A stretch of 64,000 bases of DNA from Phycisphaerales bacterium (GCA_029260395.1 JAJDDJ010000014.1:1-64000), one strand, 5' to 3'. Positions 36,504 to 45,786 are shown, counted from the first letter of the stretch. The notes: generated by a model from the letters alone, not told the origin. Numbers and translations: made by a program.

Positions 36504-37084
36504 GTCGAAACTGTATCAGCAGTCAATGCCTCGCCCTGTTCGGGCTGCTGCTCGCGCTGACTGGGTGCGCTTCTTCCTCCGGTCCCTACCAGCCAGCCTC
36601 TGCCGATGCGCGCAGCCCGCTCCGCGCCGAGATGCTCACGCAGTCAGCCGTTTCAGCCATTGATCGCGGCGACGACTCGCGCGGCGAAGAATTGCTCATC
36701 GAAGCGCTCACCGCAGACCTCTACCACGGGCCCGCTCACAACAACCTTGGGGTGCTCTACTTGCGGCAAGGCGAGATTTACAAAGCTGCGTCCGAGTTCG
36801 AGTGGGCCAGGAAACTGATGCCCGGCCACCCCGACCCTCGCACGAACCTCGCCGTGACGCTCGAACGCGCAGGACAGATCGACAGCGCTATGGAAGAGTA
36901 CCGCTCGGCCCTTGAGGTCTGGCCAGACTACATGCCCGCGGTCCAGGCTTACGCCCGGTGCCAGGTCAAACATGGCGTGCCGCAGGAAGACCTACCGATG
37001 CTCGTCGAACTCATCGCGATGCGCGGCGAGAGCCAAGCGTGGCGGCAGTGGGGGAGACAGCAGGCGACGAAGGATGGGTCATGA
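36500..37084 (+). CDS. TPR lipoprotein ending the secretion operon
   Basis: It begins with GTG overlapping the previous stop (GTGA). The 194-aa product has a lipobox LLALTGC and then tetratricopeptide-like repeats: GPAHNNLGVLYLRQGEIYKA and HPDPRTNLAVTLERAGQIDS are recognisable consecutive units. Outer-membrane TPR lipoproteins of this kind act as pilotins or assembly factors for secretins (PilF/PilW-like). A pilotin-like role in placing GspD is a reasonable inference from the context. Confidence 0.8.
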   Translation: MSRNCISSQCLALFGLLLALTGCASSSGPYQPASADARSPLRAEMLTQSAVSAIDRGDDSRGEELLIEALTADLYHGPAHNNLGVLYLRQGEIYKAASEFEWARKLMPGHPDPRTNLAVTLERAGQIDSAMEEYRSALEVWPDYMPAVQAYARCQVKHGVPQEDLPMLVELIAMRGESQAWRQWGRQQATKDGS

Positions 37085-37165
37085 TTCTCTGAGTCCGCTC
37101 CGTGCCGTCAGTGGCGCCGCGTCAGCTGGCGAGGATTTCGCAGACTACACCTGCCATGAACGGGC

Positions 37166-37480
37166 GTGACCAAGAGCAAGTCGGCAAGCAACAAGGAGTG
37201 CCCCGAGGGCCAGCCCCGACCCGCTCGGCTGACCACCGAGGGACTGGCCTCTCTGCGATCCTCGGCAAAGCGAAACAGTCCGTGGGAGCAGAGCACCGGA
37301 CCTCGAACCACCGAGGGCAAGGCGGTGAGCTCCAGGTACGCTTGGCGGTACGGAGAGAGGTCGGCAGGTGCACTGGATCGAAGGCGAGAGGCGGCTGATT
37401 CCACGAGAGCCCTGCGTGAGCTCGCGCGCGACGCAGATCAAAGTGTTACAGCCCGCGCTGAAATCGTCGAGTCACTCTGA
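37166..37480 (+). CDS. Small GERSA-family protein, copy 1 (mobile-unit associated)
   Basis: The 104-aa frame starts with GTG. It carries RLTTEGLASLRSSAKRNSPW, EQSTGPRTTEGKAVSS and YAWRYGERSAGALDRRREA, the same pattern as the genes at 49456 and 61488 and the fragment at 61083. The protein is basic, probably largely disordered at the start and helical at the end. No function is known to me; similar STGPRT-EGKA-NA-HG motifs recur in many planctomycete genomes. The remainder of the gene-poor 37,085-37,547 stretch shows nothing recognisable. Confidence 0.6.
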   Translation: MTKSKSASNKECPEGQPRPARLTTEGLASLRSSAKRNSPWEQSTGPRTTEGKAVSSRYAWRYGERSAGALDRRREAADSTRALRELARDADQSVTARAEIVESL

Positions 37481-37547
37481 GTCGCAAGCCCCCGATGTCA
37501 TGAGTAGACCACCCGAATCAGTGACGGGCGGCGACAACCACTCCTGT

Positions 37548-38354
37548 TCACTGATGCCCGGGCGTCATGCCCCAGATGCCAGTCGATGCCTCAGAGAACA
37601 TACGGTCATCATAAACCCACTGCGACACTTGATGCTTATGGCCGTCAACTGTGACGAGGTTGTAAGCGTTGGGTTGGGCGCGCCGACGATGCGATGTTGC
37701 TGTCGAGGCTTGGAGAATAGGGACCGAATAGTCATCGTGCTCCATCTTCACGGTCCGAGATGCCACAAACGAGCGATGCAGATGACCCGCGAGTACGAGG
37801 TTGACACGGTGCCGAGCAAGCACGCTCAGCATCGGCTCAGCGTTGCAAATCGTTCTAAAGCCAGGCATGTCCTCTGGAACACAGAACGGATGGTGCACGA
37901 CAACACCGCGGAAGGGCACATGCTGATTCGCAGCCATGAACTGGTCAACCCGGAGTGCTTGAGCACCCGACAGCCGGCCGTGCGACCAATTCCAAGATAG
38001 ATCCCAAGGCCTAGCGGTGGTCACTGCAATGAGCGCTACCGAGCCAGAGCGGTACCGTGTATAGGCCTCGGGTGCGATCCAATTTCTGTACCGCCCCAGC
38101 GGGTTGGTGAAGCGCTCCCAGAGATTGTGAACGGGCAAATCGTGATTGCCCGGGGTTGCCACGATCGGGGCTTTGATTTGCTGGAGAATGCCAGCAGCGC
38201 TCTTGAACTCACTGTGCCTTCCTGCGGTAGTCAGGTCGCCGCTGACCACCACTATGTCAGGCTTTGTCTGATCCAGGGACGCGAGCAATGCCTCGACGCA
38301 GGCGGGATCGTGCGAGCCGATGTGCAGATCTGACAGATGCGCGATGCGAGTCAC
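37548..38354 (-). CDS. Calcineurin-like metallophosphoesterase
   Basis: GTG at 38354 overlaps the upstream stop (GTGA) and starts just before the conserved region, giving 268 aa; the frame is open further but that part overlaps the lipid-kinase gene. Motifs are IAHLSDLHIGSHD (two metal ligands), VVSGDLTTAGRH, TPGNHDLPVH, VVVHHPF and LVLAGHLHRSF, the complete calcineurin-like dimetal site. It resembles 3',5'-cyclic nucleotide phosphodiesterase (CpdA-like) proteins. Coupling to a lipid kinase suggests a role with a phosphorylated lipid or its product, but substrate is unknown. Confidence 0.9.
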   Translation of the reverse strand: MTRIAHLSDLHIGSHDPACVEALLASLDQTKPDIVVVSGDLTTAGRHSEFKSAAGILQQIKAPIVATPGNHDLPVHNLWERFTNPLGRYRNWIAPEAYTRYRSGSVALIAVTTARPWDLSWNWSHGRLSGAQALRVDQFMAANQHVPFRGVVVHHPFCVPEDMPGFRTICNAEPMLSVLARHRVNLVLAGHLHRSFVASRTVKMEHDDYSVPILQASTATSHRRRAQPNAYNLVTVDGHKHQVSQWVYDDRMFSEASTGIWGMTPGHQ

Positions 38355-39439
38355 GGTACGGTGGCCTTCTGCTCGCTCGGCGGCACGAGTACGCGGAGCG
38401 ACGAGGGCATCACTTGGTACGCGCAGGGCGTGCGAACCTCCACGAGTTCGCCATCGTTGCAGAGTGTGAGCCGGCGGGCGCGAGTGCGTAGCAAGAAGTC
38501 GGGACACTTAGCCCTGAGCGTTTGCGAATCATCCGGGAGTCGCCCGAGCGCCATGCTTGCAAGGGCTTCAAGCGTGGCAAGCCGTCCCTGATGGCTCGAA
38601 GCGTAGAGCCCAAGCACTCCGCCGTTGAGCGATCGTCGTGGATACTGAAGGGCTCCGGCGTTCGTCAGAATATTGCACGTGACCGCCATGGCACGAGTCG
38701 TTATCGTGTTCGATCGCGAGCCGTCGGTGCAGGTGATTCTGTGCTGACGTGAACTCAGGCAACCCCGAATCCAGTCCCGTGCGCTCTGAAGCCTAGAGGC
38801 AGGATCACTTGCCTTGCGCAGTGCTTCCCGGTGTGCCGTCAGGTTTGGCACAACGCCCAAATGAGAGGAGTGCAGAAACAAATGGCCGTTGACCCGTCCA
38901 GCATCGATGCGCGCGAGTCTGCCCTCAGAAAGCAAAGCTGTGATGCACTCCGATGTGGGCTCGATGCCCAGATCCGCTGCGACAAGATTGAGCGTCCCAG
39001 TGGGCACGACCACGAGGACAGCGTCGTACCTTAACGCAACCTCAGCAGCCCCGTTGACCGTGCCGTCTCCTCCTACCGCGATAACAGCATCGATCGGTGA
39101 GGCCTTGGCCCTGTTCAGCTGATCACCGACACTCGCTTCGGCCCCGCCTGTATCGACCATGTCTGTGCCTGCGGACTCAAGGTGTTCGCGCACGCACGCG
39201 AGAAGCATGCCAGCCTTGTCTTCGGCCTGCCCGGCCGAGGAGTTGGCGATGACCGCTACCCGAACACCGCACGCGCGGATACCGCGTTCAGAATCGCGGT
39301 GGTCCACGGCCCCCGAACCGGGCGGTCCGTCACCGACAGCTTCATCCATGTGCGGCAAGTCCATGCCAACCTCTTGCATGACAATACTTTCGTCGTCGGA
39401 GATGGTCCCGGCATGAGACGTGCATGAAAGAACGTTCAT
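38351..39439 (-). CDS. Diacylglycerol-kinase-family lipid kinase
   Basis: The protein (up to 362 aa) contains VAVIANSSAGQAEDK, the kinase signature VIAVGGDGTVNGAA, VVVPTGTLNLVAADLGI and a C-terminal DGELVEVRTPCAYQVMP, matching the diacylglycerol/sphingosine kinase (DagK/YegS) family that phosphorylates membrane lipids. The true start may be an ATG after the first 25-60 residues because the conserved fold begins near residue 59. The stop overlaps the start of the phosphoesterase gene, so the two are co-translated. Confidence 0.9.
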   Translation of the reverse strand: MNVLSCTSHAGTISDDESIVMQEVGMDLPHMDEAVGDGPPGSGAVDHRDSERGIRACGVRVAVIANSSAGQAEDKAGMLLACVREHLESAGTDMVDTGGAEASVGDQLNRAKASPIDAVIAVGGDGTVNGAAEVALRYDAVLVVVPTGTLNLVAADLGIEPTSECITALLSEGRLARIDAGRVNGHLFLHSSHLGVVPNLTAHREALRKASDPASRLQSARDWIRGCLSSRQHRITCTDGSRSNTITTRAMAVTCNILTNAGALQYPRRSLNGGVLGLYASSHQGRLATLEALASMALGRLPDDSQTLRAKCPDFLLRTRARRLTLCNDGELVEVRTPCAYQVMPSSLRVLVPPSEQKATVP

Positions 39440-39608
39440 CTTGCGCGAGACGCCGTGGTAACACCTCGCTTTTTACAGCGTGAGCAACAGTTCATGCTGT
39501 GCTCAGGGTCCGATCATACCAATTCCGCATGCTCCTTCACGTGGGCCCACCGGGTCCGATTCGTTGAACTAGTCAGGCCCTCGATGGGCCTCGAAAAAGG
39601 AGTACTTT

Positions 39609-41240
39609 ATGTACAACAGCGCAATGATCTCAGTGGTCTCGATTGTCCTCACCGCTGGTACAGCCTGTGCCATGCAGAGTCAGCAGGCCGAACAACGCCG
39701 AGCGGAGAGCCAGCAGGAATCGGCCCAGCGCAGCCAGGAAAGGCATACCAGCGCGGGATTGGCGTTCGTCAGGGCCTCTGATTTGCTCGGGATGAAGGTC
39801 GTCAACGCGAACGACGAGACCCTCGGTGATGTGTCCGACGCCATCGTCGATCGCGGCTCGGGCCAGATCCGATATCTCGTCCTCAAGAGCGGGGGCCTTC
39901 TGGGCATGGGGGCTGACTCTGTGGCAATCAGGATGGAAAAATTCAGCGTTGACTCCACGGGCAAGAAGCTGCTTCTGCGCAGCACGCCTGAACGCATCGA
40001 GAACGAGCCCCGCTTTGACGCCGACGAATGGGCGCAGCTCGATTCCCAGGACTGGAAGGAAAACGTGAAGGGTCTGTGGAGCTCGCTCACCGGTGATGAA
40101 GCCGAAGCCGACACGACCGCTTATCGCACTGGTGAAGGCAAGGCTCGAGAGATCAAGGGCACGATCCGCTCCGTCGATCGTGTCGATCGCGGCGCGTGGG
40201 GTGAAGACATCGTGGTCACAGTTGCCGACGGCGGCAAGAGTGATCGCGTCAACCTTGGACCGTCATGGTTCGTGATGAGCCAGTCCACGGTCCCGATGCG
40301 GGGCGATACGATCCAAGTGCATGCGTTCACACCGAATGGCACCGAAAGCGGAATGCCGCAGGCCCGTAAGGTGACCATCGACGGCTCGACCACGGAGTAC
40401 CGTTTCGACGACGGCTGCCCCGCGTGGAAGGAGCACAAGAGCTCCGAAGATGGGACCAGCCACCAGCACGCTTCCGAGGGAAAGAACACGAGCGACAACA
40501 CCCGGCAGCCGCTGGTCCTGCTGAGCAAGATCACATCGATGCCCTCAGAAGCCAACAACAGCAACGCCGGCAGCATCGAGGACGGCATCGTCGAGCTCGA
40601 GTCCGGTCGAGTGGCCATGCTGCTCCTCGATCCCGATGAGAAGTTCCTGGGTATGGGCGACACAACCCGGCTCGTGCCTTGGTCGGTCACGAGCATCGGC
40701 GAGGACAAGATCCGAATCGATGCCGATGAGCAGATGCTCAAGGCTGCGCCCGAGATGCCCGACGATGTGACCATCTTCAGGACCTCCGAGCTGTCGGCAC
40801 CGGTGTACGTCGCCTACCACGTCGATGTGTATGAGTTCGTGCCGATGTCGGAGCGGGAGAAGAACAGCAACCGCGCCGACCGCATGCGATCGGGCGGCCG
40901 CGAGGCCAACCGTCGCTCGAACGAATCTCAGAACCGTGACAACAAGGACGCCCGGCGTGAGTGGAACGCGACGGTTGAAGGCAGCATTGCCGCCATCCAG
41001 GAAGTCAAGATGGATGGGAACGACGAGCCGATGAAGGCCATCGTGGTTCAGACCACCAACGGAACGAAGACTGTGGTGCTCGGCACGCAGTCTCGCCTTG
41101 ATGATCTCAAGATCAAGCTCTCTGAGGGCGATCTGATCACGGTTCGTGGCCGCGAGATGGACCACAACGGTCGCAAGATGGTCAAGGCTTACGAGGTCAC
41201 CTGGAGCAACGGCAAGACCGTTCGCCTAGCTGGCCGCTGA
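39609..41240 (+). CDS. Secreted protein with PRC-barrel domains
   Basis: The 543-aa protein follows AAAGGAGTA by 5 bases. A signal peptide (MISVVSIVLTAGTACAMQ) is followed by a Gln/Glu-rich linker. A PRC-barrel domain at about 45-130 reads ASDLLGMKVVNANDETLGDV and IRYLVLKSGGLLGMG; a second related segment near 300-400 reads SIEDGIVELESGRVAMLLLD. Between and after them are charged, Asn/Arg-rich stretches and OB-like beta regions. PRC barrels bind partners at the membrane, so an envelope stress or storage role is possible. A clear terminator follows at 41291. Confidence 0.82.
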   Translation: MYNSAMISVVSIVLTAGTACAMQSQQAEQRRAESQQESAQRSQERHTSAGLAFVRASDLLGMKVVNANDETLGDVSDAIVDRGSGQIRYLVLKSGGLLGMGADSVAIRMEKFSVDSTGKKLLLRSTPERIENEPRFDADEWAQLDSQDWKENVKGLWSSLTGDEAEADTTAYRTGEGKAREIKGTIRSVDRVDRGAWGEDIVVTVADGGKSDRVNLGPSWFVMSQSTVPMRGDTIQVHAFTPNGTESGMPQARKVTIDGSTTEYRFDDGCPAWKEHKSSEDGTSHQHASEGKNTSDNTRQPLVLLSKITSMPSEANNSNAGSIEDGIVELESGRVAMLLLDPDEKFLGMGDTTRLVPWSVTSIGEDKIRIDADEQMLKAAPEMPDDVTIFRTSELSAPVYVAYHVDVYEFVPMSEREKNSNRADRMRSGGREANRRSNESQNRDNKDARREWNATVEGSIAAIQEVKMDGNDEPMKAIVVQTTNGTKTVVLGTQSRLDDLKIKLSEGDLITVRGREMDHNGRKMVKAYEVTWSNGKTVRLAGR

Positions 41241-41290
41241 TCCAAGCTCGGGCTATCTCAGGCAGCACCGAGAGATGCCGCCCATACTCG

Positions 41291-41322
41291 CCCTGCGGGC
41301 TCGAAGGAGTTCGCAGGGTTTT
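41291..41322 (+). terminator. Rho-independent terminator of the PRC-barrel gene
   Basis: CCCTGCG at 41291-41297 pairs perfectly with CGCAGGG at 41312-41318, and TTTT follows directly. It lies 50 bases after the PRC-barrel stop and before the convergent histidine-kinase gene. Confidence 0.8.
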
Positions 41323-41384
41323 CTTGTGTGCACGGTTTAGCGTAATCCATCTAGAACCCCGATTCGCCTGCTCAGACCCGCTTG

Positions 41385-42851
41385 TTAGGAGGGCAGCCTC
41401 GCGATCGGTAGCTCGGCCGTGAATTCGGCTCCGCCCTCGGGGTGGTTGCGGACCGTCAGATCCCCGAGGTGCAGCTCGGCAATGCCCTTGGCGATGGCCA
41501 GGCCCAGGCCGTGGCCTCGCTTACGAAGAGTCTCGTCGGGGGCCTGCGCGAAGCGGTCGAACACCCGGTCGATGACCTCTTCGGGCAGCCCAACCCCGCG
41601 GTCTCTGACTTTGACGGTGAACCAGCCGGACCCCGCACTGGCGGTCACGCTGACCGTTTCATTCCGAGGGCTAAACCTGATGGCGTTACGGATCAGATTG
41701 TTGAGCAGGGTCCGAAGAAGATCCGGATCACCGAACAGTTCGGCGTCGAGCCCGGCCTCATCCGATGCGAGCTCGGGTGCGACCTTTACGCTGTACTGCT
41801 CGGCCATGATCGAACAATCCGCGACCGAATCCATCACGATCTCATTGGCCGCATACCGCTTGGCGTGTTCAACTGTGTTCTGGTTGCGAACGCGCGTGAG
41901 CGTCAGGAAGCTCTCGACGAGGCTGCCGAGCTTGCGCATCTCTTCTTCGACGGTGTCCATGAACTCAAGGCCTTGCTCGGTCATCTGATCGCGAGAAGTC
42001 GTCTGGACCTCAAGCAGCAGCGTGGCGATCGGGGTCTTGATCTCGTGCGAGATGTTGGAAAGAAACCGCTCCTGCGACTCGAACGCCGAGCGGATTCGTT
42101 TGCGAGCAGCCTCAAGCTCTGCTACCACCTTGGCGACCTCCGGTGATTGAGAATCGACCATAATCTCTCGCTCGATGGAAGCCGGGTTCAGTTGATCGGC
42201 GGCTTGGCTCAGTGTCTGAAACGGGTCGACCGCGACGCGAGAGATGAGCCATCCGCTCACGCCGCTGGCGAGCAGGCCGAAGACGCCCCCGACCACCAGC
42301 ACGCGCGCCACTACGGCCATCTCACGGCGCACGCTCGTATCGCTCGTCGCGATCACGAGCCATGTCCGCTGGCCCGGGGCGACGCCCAGCGGCAGCGCCA
42401 AGACCTCGGCCCGCCGATGGCCCAATTCTTCCGTCAACGCCGCATCGCTTGATAGCCTGAGCCGCTGGGGCTTGCCGCTGCCCTGGAACTGGTTGAGGAT
42501 GGAACGAGCGGCCTCTACCGAAAGCGGCCCATCGGCAACGAGGCTCCGGCCGTCCTGGCCGACGATGTCCACGACGAAACGGTCGGCCTGGATCTCGCCG
42601 AGTTCGGATCGAGCAATGCGCTCGAGCTCCACCGCGGCGACGCTCGGCAGCCGGCCATCGATCGCGTCGGCGACGGCCTGCGCGCTGGCCGAGAGCTGAG
42701 AGTCGAAGCCGCTCCAAGCCACACGGTACTGATAGCTGAAATACCCGAGCCCGGTGATGACCTGAATGAGTGCAAAGATCGCGACCACCCAGATGGTCAA
42801 CCGAATACGCAGTGAGAGTTTGCGGCTGACAACGCCCTTGAGATCAGCCAT
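41385..42851 (-). CDS. Sensor histidine kinase
   Basis: The 488-aa membrane kinase has a first helix near 14-35 (LTIWVVAIFALIQVITGLGY), a periplasmic sensor of about 145 residues, a second helix near 185 (VLVVGGVFGLLASGVSGWLI), a HAMP linker, and the H-box FLSNISHEIKTPIA with the phosphorylated His near 269. The ATP-binding domain shows NNLIRNAIRF (N box), VRDRGVGLPEEV (G1) and HGLGLAIAKGIAELH (G2). It lies 5 bases after the response-regulator gene and signals to it. The inducing stimulus cannot be read from the sequence. Confidence 0.94.
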   Translation of the reverse strand: MADLKGVVSRKLSLRIRLTIWVVAIFALIQVITGLGYFSYQYRVAWSGFDSQLSASAQAVADAIDGRLPSVAAVELERIARSELGEIQADRFVVDIVGQDGRSLVADGPLSVEAARSILNQFQGSGKPQRLRLSSDAALTEELGHRRAEVLALPLGVAPGQRTWLVIATSDTSVRREMAVVARVLVVGGVFGLLASGVSGWLISRVAVDPFQTLSQAADQLNPASIEREIMVDSQSPEVAKVVAELEAARKRIRSAFESQERFLSNISHEIKTPIATLLLEVQTTSRDQMTEQGLEFMDTVEEEMRKLGSLVESFLTLTRVRNQNTVEHAKRYAANEIVMDSVADCSIMAEQYSVKVAPELASDEAGLDAELFGDPDLLRTLLNNLIRNAIRFSPRNETVSVTASAGSGWFTVKVRDRGVGLPEEVIDRVFDRFAQAPDETLRKRGHGLGLAIAKGIAELHLGDLTVRNHPEGGAEFTAELPIARLPS

Positions 42852-42856
42852 CCGGG

Positions 42857-43531
42857 CTATCCGTACACGCCGAAGCGGTAGCCGGCTCCCTTGATCGTGT
42901 GGATCAGCTCGCGCTCAAATCCGCGGTCCACCTTCTTGCGGAGGCTCGACACGTAGACATCGATCACGTTGCTGCCGGGCTCAAAGTTCATGTCCCAGAC
43001 CTTCTCGCCAATCTGGATGCGGCTGAGCACGCGGTTTGGGTTTCTCATCAAGTACTCAAGGAGCGCGAACTCCTTATTGGAGAGCTCAACCTCGGTCTCA
43101 CTACGGGTCGCCACACGCGAATACAGATCGAGCACCAGATCTTCACACTTGAGCGTTCGGCCTTCGGTCGCCTCACCCCTGCGAAGCAAGGCTCTGAGCC
43201 TCGCGAGCAGTTCTTCAAACTCGAAGGGCTTCGTGAGGTAGTCGTCCGCCCCAGCATCCAGTCCGGATACCTTGTCGTGCGTTCCAGAGAGAGCCGTGAG
43301 CATCAGGATCGGAGAAGCCAGTTCCCTGCGCCGGAGGTTACGGCACACCTCCACCCCGTCGCGATCGGGGAGCATCAGGTCAAGCACCACCGCGTCGTAT
43401 TCGCCGGACGCGGCGAGGTCCTCGCCCTCAAACCCGGTGTGGCTCACATCGACGGCGTACCCATTCTCGCGGAGTCCGCGCTGAATGCCAGCAGCCATCT
43501 TGGGGTTGTCTTCAATAACGAGGATGCGCAT
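42857..43531 (-). CDS. OmpR-family response regulator
   Basis: The 224-aa regulator has a receiver domain with DNPK acidic pocket (ILVIEDNPKMAAG), phospho-acceptor Asp51 (AVVLDLMLPDRDG), conserved Thr (ILMLTALSG) and Lys (DDYLTKPF), and a winged-helix DNA-binding domain (VELSNKEFALLEYL, NVIDVYVSSLRKKVD). It is the first gene of a two-gene operon with the kinase. Overall it resembles CusR/QseB-type regulators. The copper operon is far away, so a link to it is only a possibility. Confidence 0.95.
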   Translation of the reverse strand: MRILVIEDNPKMAAGIQRGLRENGYAVDVSHTGFEGEDLAASGEYDAVVLDLMLPDRDGVEVCRNLRRRELASPILMLTALSGTHDKVSGLDAGADDYLTKPFEFEELLARLRALLRRGEATEGRTLKCEDLVLDLYSRVATRSETEVELSNKEFALLEYLMRNPNRVLSRIQIGEKVWDMNFEPGSNVIDVYVSSLRKKVDRGFERELIHTIKGAGYRFGVYG

Positions 43532-43594
43532 CGGCTCGCTCCGTTAACCCGGTTCCGGTGTTATCCACGATCTCGAAATCGTACGCATGGTTTG

Positions 43595-44827
43595 CTACCC
43601 GGGTGGCTCGCCGTGCGGACGGGACCTGAAACTGTCGGCCTCGGCGATCTCTACCAGAAATGGTGCCTGGCCTTGCCACGCTTCGAGAGCCCTGGCCAAT
43701 TCCACATCGGCACGGTCGGCCACGAGCAAGAGAACCCCTCCCGAGTCCGTGGGAACCACTGCACGCACAGCCTCAAGATTGGACCATGGCGGAGGGTGAT
43801 CCGACCCAGAACTCGCATGGCTCCCCTGTACATAGCTCCATACACACACACCGATGAGCCCTACGACCATCAGCGAGCCAGCCACAAGAGATCGCCGGCT
43901 CAGCCGCTCGCTCTCCTCGGTCGCCTTCCAGCCGGTGGCCTGAAGTTCGAGCAGTCGAAGGGTGCCGATCAGACTCAGCAGAATGCCCGACACATTGGCC
44001 ACCAGCGTAAACAGAACCCCGCCGACAAGGCCAAAGCGGGCGTCACCCAGCACTATCCCCAGCGTTGCGGCGACCGGCATCAGCGACGCCGCGATCACGA
44101 TGCCCACCATGCCCATCGCGTCCTGACGAACCAGCACCAGGGCCATCGCCGCGCCAGCCGCCAGCGCCACCACGAGGTCAAACGGCGTGATCCCTGCGCG
44201 GAGCTCCACTAGACGCGACACATCCCCGTTGGGAGTCAGCAAAGCCACGAGAGCGCCGGCCACAGCGGCGAGCGCGAGCGACAAGCTGAGCCATAAAAGC
44301 CCCTTGGCTGCGTGCTTGGTGTTGCCAAGCACCACGCTCACTCCTGCTAGAGCGAGCGGCCTGAACAGTGGAGCGAGTACCATCGAGCCCACCACAACCG
44401 CGGTGCTGTCAAGCAGCAACCCGGCTGCTGCAAGCACGCCCGACAACACCGAGAGCATCACGAACGACCGTGTGAGCCTGGCCCCTTCTTCGACGAACTG
44501 CTCGATCTCGTCCGTCCCGGCGTACTGCTCTTCCTGCTCTCCCTCTTCGTCGTCGCCGTCCTTTGTGATCGGTTCGATCGCCTTGGGCTCGAACACCGTG
44601 TAGTGCTCGTCGTCCTCGCAAGAGGCCCGCAGGTCTTCGCGGAGTTCGCCGAGCAACTCGTCGGGGTCGCCGTCCTCACACACGATGCGCACCAGGCGGA
44701 CCTTGCTCGTATCAAGCACTTTGAATCCGCGCTTCCGCGCGAGCGAGACGAGCCGCTCAGTCCGATCGTCCGTCAGCAAGGCATCAATGATGCGCATCGC
44801 CATCTCCATGAGAGAGGTTTCATCCAC
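43595..44827 (-). CDS. DUF389 (TIGR00341-type) membrane protein
   Basis: The 410-aa protein has an N-terminal cytosolic ferredoxin-like part (DRTERLVSLARKRGFKVLDT), an acidic linker (DGDDEEGEQEEQ) and about seven membrane helices containing VLLDSTAVVVGSMVLAPLFR-like text and MGMVGIVIAASLMPVAATLG, the repeated S/A-x-M-x-P motifs of the DUF389 family. A periplasmic or cytosolic tail rich in Gly and Pro ends the protein. Function of the family is poorly known; some members are tied to stress or osmotic responses, and here the next genes are envelope-stress types. Confidence 0.82.
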   Translation of the reverse strand: MDETSLMEMAMRIIDALLTDDRTERLVSLARKRGFKVLDTSKVRLVRIVCEDGDPDELLGELREDLRASCEDDEHYTVFEPKAIEPITKDGDDEEGEQEEQYAGTDEIEQFVEEGARLTRSFVMLSVLSGVLAAAGLLLDSTAVVVGSMVLAPLFRPLALAGVSVVLGNTKHAAKGLLWLSLSLALAAVAGALVALLTPNGDVSRLVELRAGITPFDLVVALAAGAAMALVLVRQDAMGMVGIVIAASLMPVAATLGIVLGDARFGLVGGVLFTLVANVSGILLSLIGTLRLLELQATGWKATEESERLSRRSLVAGSLMVVGLIGVCVWSYVQGSHASSGSDHPPPWSNLEAVRAVVPTDSGGVLLLVADRADVELARALEAWQGQAPFLVEIAEADSFRSRPHGEPPG

Positions 44828-44914
44828 CTGTCACGGTGGTTCCACAAGACATCCGCATACTACTCAAGTCATCGATGATCGATGGCACCAATCTGATTCA
44901 CTAAGGAGCAGGCC

Positions 44915-45100
44915 ATGAACGCCACGACAAACGAATCCGCCCTCATCCGCCGAGTCCCCGCTCTCTCCGCCGTACTCGCGATCGCAGCCGCAGCGTGCAT
45001 GATCAGCCTGACGGCGTGCAACACGGTCGAGGGAGCAGGCCGCGACATCGAGGCGGCCGGTGACTCGATCGGAGATGCCGCATCCGATGCCAAGGACTGA
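44915..45100 (+). CDS. Entericidin-like small lipoprotein
   Basis: The 61-aa protein has a strong hydrophobic signal ending in the lipobox SLTAC and a mature part NTVEGAGRDIEAAGDSIGDA, which is the entericidin A/B pattern (Cys-Asn-Thr followed by G-x-G-x-D-I/V and D-x-x-x-A-G). Entericidins are small outer-envelope lipoproteins induced under stress. AAGGAG lies 7 bases before the ATG. It opens a run of small envelope genes. Confidence 0.85.
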   Translation: MNATTNESALIRRVPALSAVLAIAAAACMISLTACNTVEGAGRDIEAAGDSIGDAASDAKD

Positions 45101-45230
45101 GCAGAATGAACCCATTTTCACGCGGCATCAACAGGGGCCTCATCTCCAAGCCGCATAGTACAGAAGTAAGACGTGGAGCCGCCGGGACCCTTCTTGCGAT
45201 AAATCAACCCGGCTACTGAAAGGTCTCGAC

Positions 45231-45410
45231 ATGCTTTACTACGCACTCGCGTTCTTCCTCGTTGCCATCGTAGCGGCCATCTTTGGATTCGGTGGCATCG
45301 CCGCCGGCGCCGCGTCGATCGCGCAGATCTTGTTCTTCATCTTTATCGTCCTGTTCCTCGTATCACTCGTCACCGGCCTCATGCGCCGGGGCAGCAAAAA
45401 CATCGTGTAG
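45231..45410 (+). CDS. DUF1328 (YtjA-type) small membrane protein
   Basis: The 59-aa protein is almost entirely membrane: LYYALAFFLVAIVAAIFGFG followed by GIAAGAASIAQILFFIFI and a short positively charged tail. This is the two-helix DUF1328 pattern. GAAAGG precedes the ATG by 8 bases. It is commonly found beside entericidin and other stress genes, as here. Confidence 0.88.
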   Translation: MLYYALAFFLVAIVAAIFGFGGIAAGAASIAQILFFIFIVLFLVSLVTGLMRRGSKNIV

Positions 45411-45478
45411 GGACGAGAGCAAGCGCCGCCGGGCCCTTGTGCCTTCGCCCAACACGGACCTGAACTGAAAGGACTCCC

Positions 45479-45730
45479 ATGTCACGCAAAAGTACAGCCA
45501 ACCGGATGTCTCTCATGACTGCAGCGACGCTTCTCGGAGTTGCTCCGATGCTGCTCATCGGCTGCGAAGACAAGCCCGACGATCTCTCGGACGTCGCAGA
45601 CAGCATCGGCGACGCGCTTGACGATGCCGCCGATTCGGTCGATGACGCGGTGGACGACATGGCCGACGCCGTCGACGACGCGGCAGATGATGCCGCCGAC
45701 GCCGTAAAGGACGCGCCGAACGACGGCTAG
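45479..45730 (+). CDS. Small lipoprotein with acidic Ala/Asp repeats
   Basis: The 83-aa protein has a signal with lipobox LLIGC and a mature part consisting almost wholly of Asp/Ala-rich repeats (DDAADSVDDAVDDMADAVDD), probably one amphipathic helix. It resembles a multiplied form of the entericidin tail. GAAAGGACTCCC precedes the ATG. Function unknown; membership in the stress cluster is from position and type. Confidence 0.75.
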   Translation: MSRKSTANRMSLMTAATLLGVAPMLLIGCEDKPDDLSDVADSIGDALDDAADSVDDAVDDMADAVDDAADDAADAVKDAPNDG

Positions 45731-45786
45731 CCCGATGTCATTCACTACGTCACACCCTCGCTGCCCCCAACAGAAAGGACTCCGCT

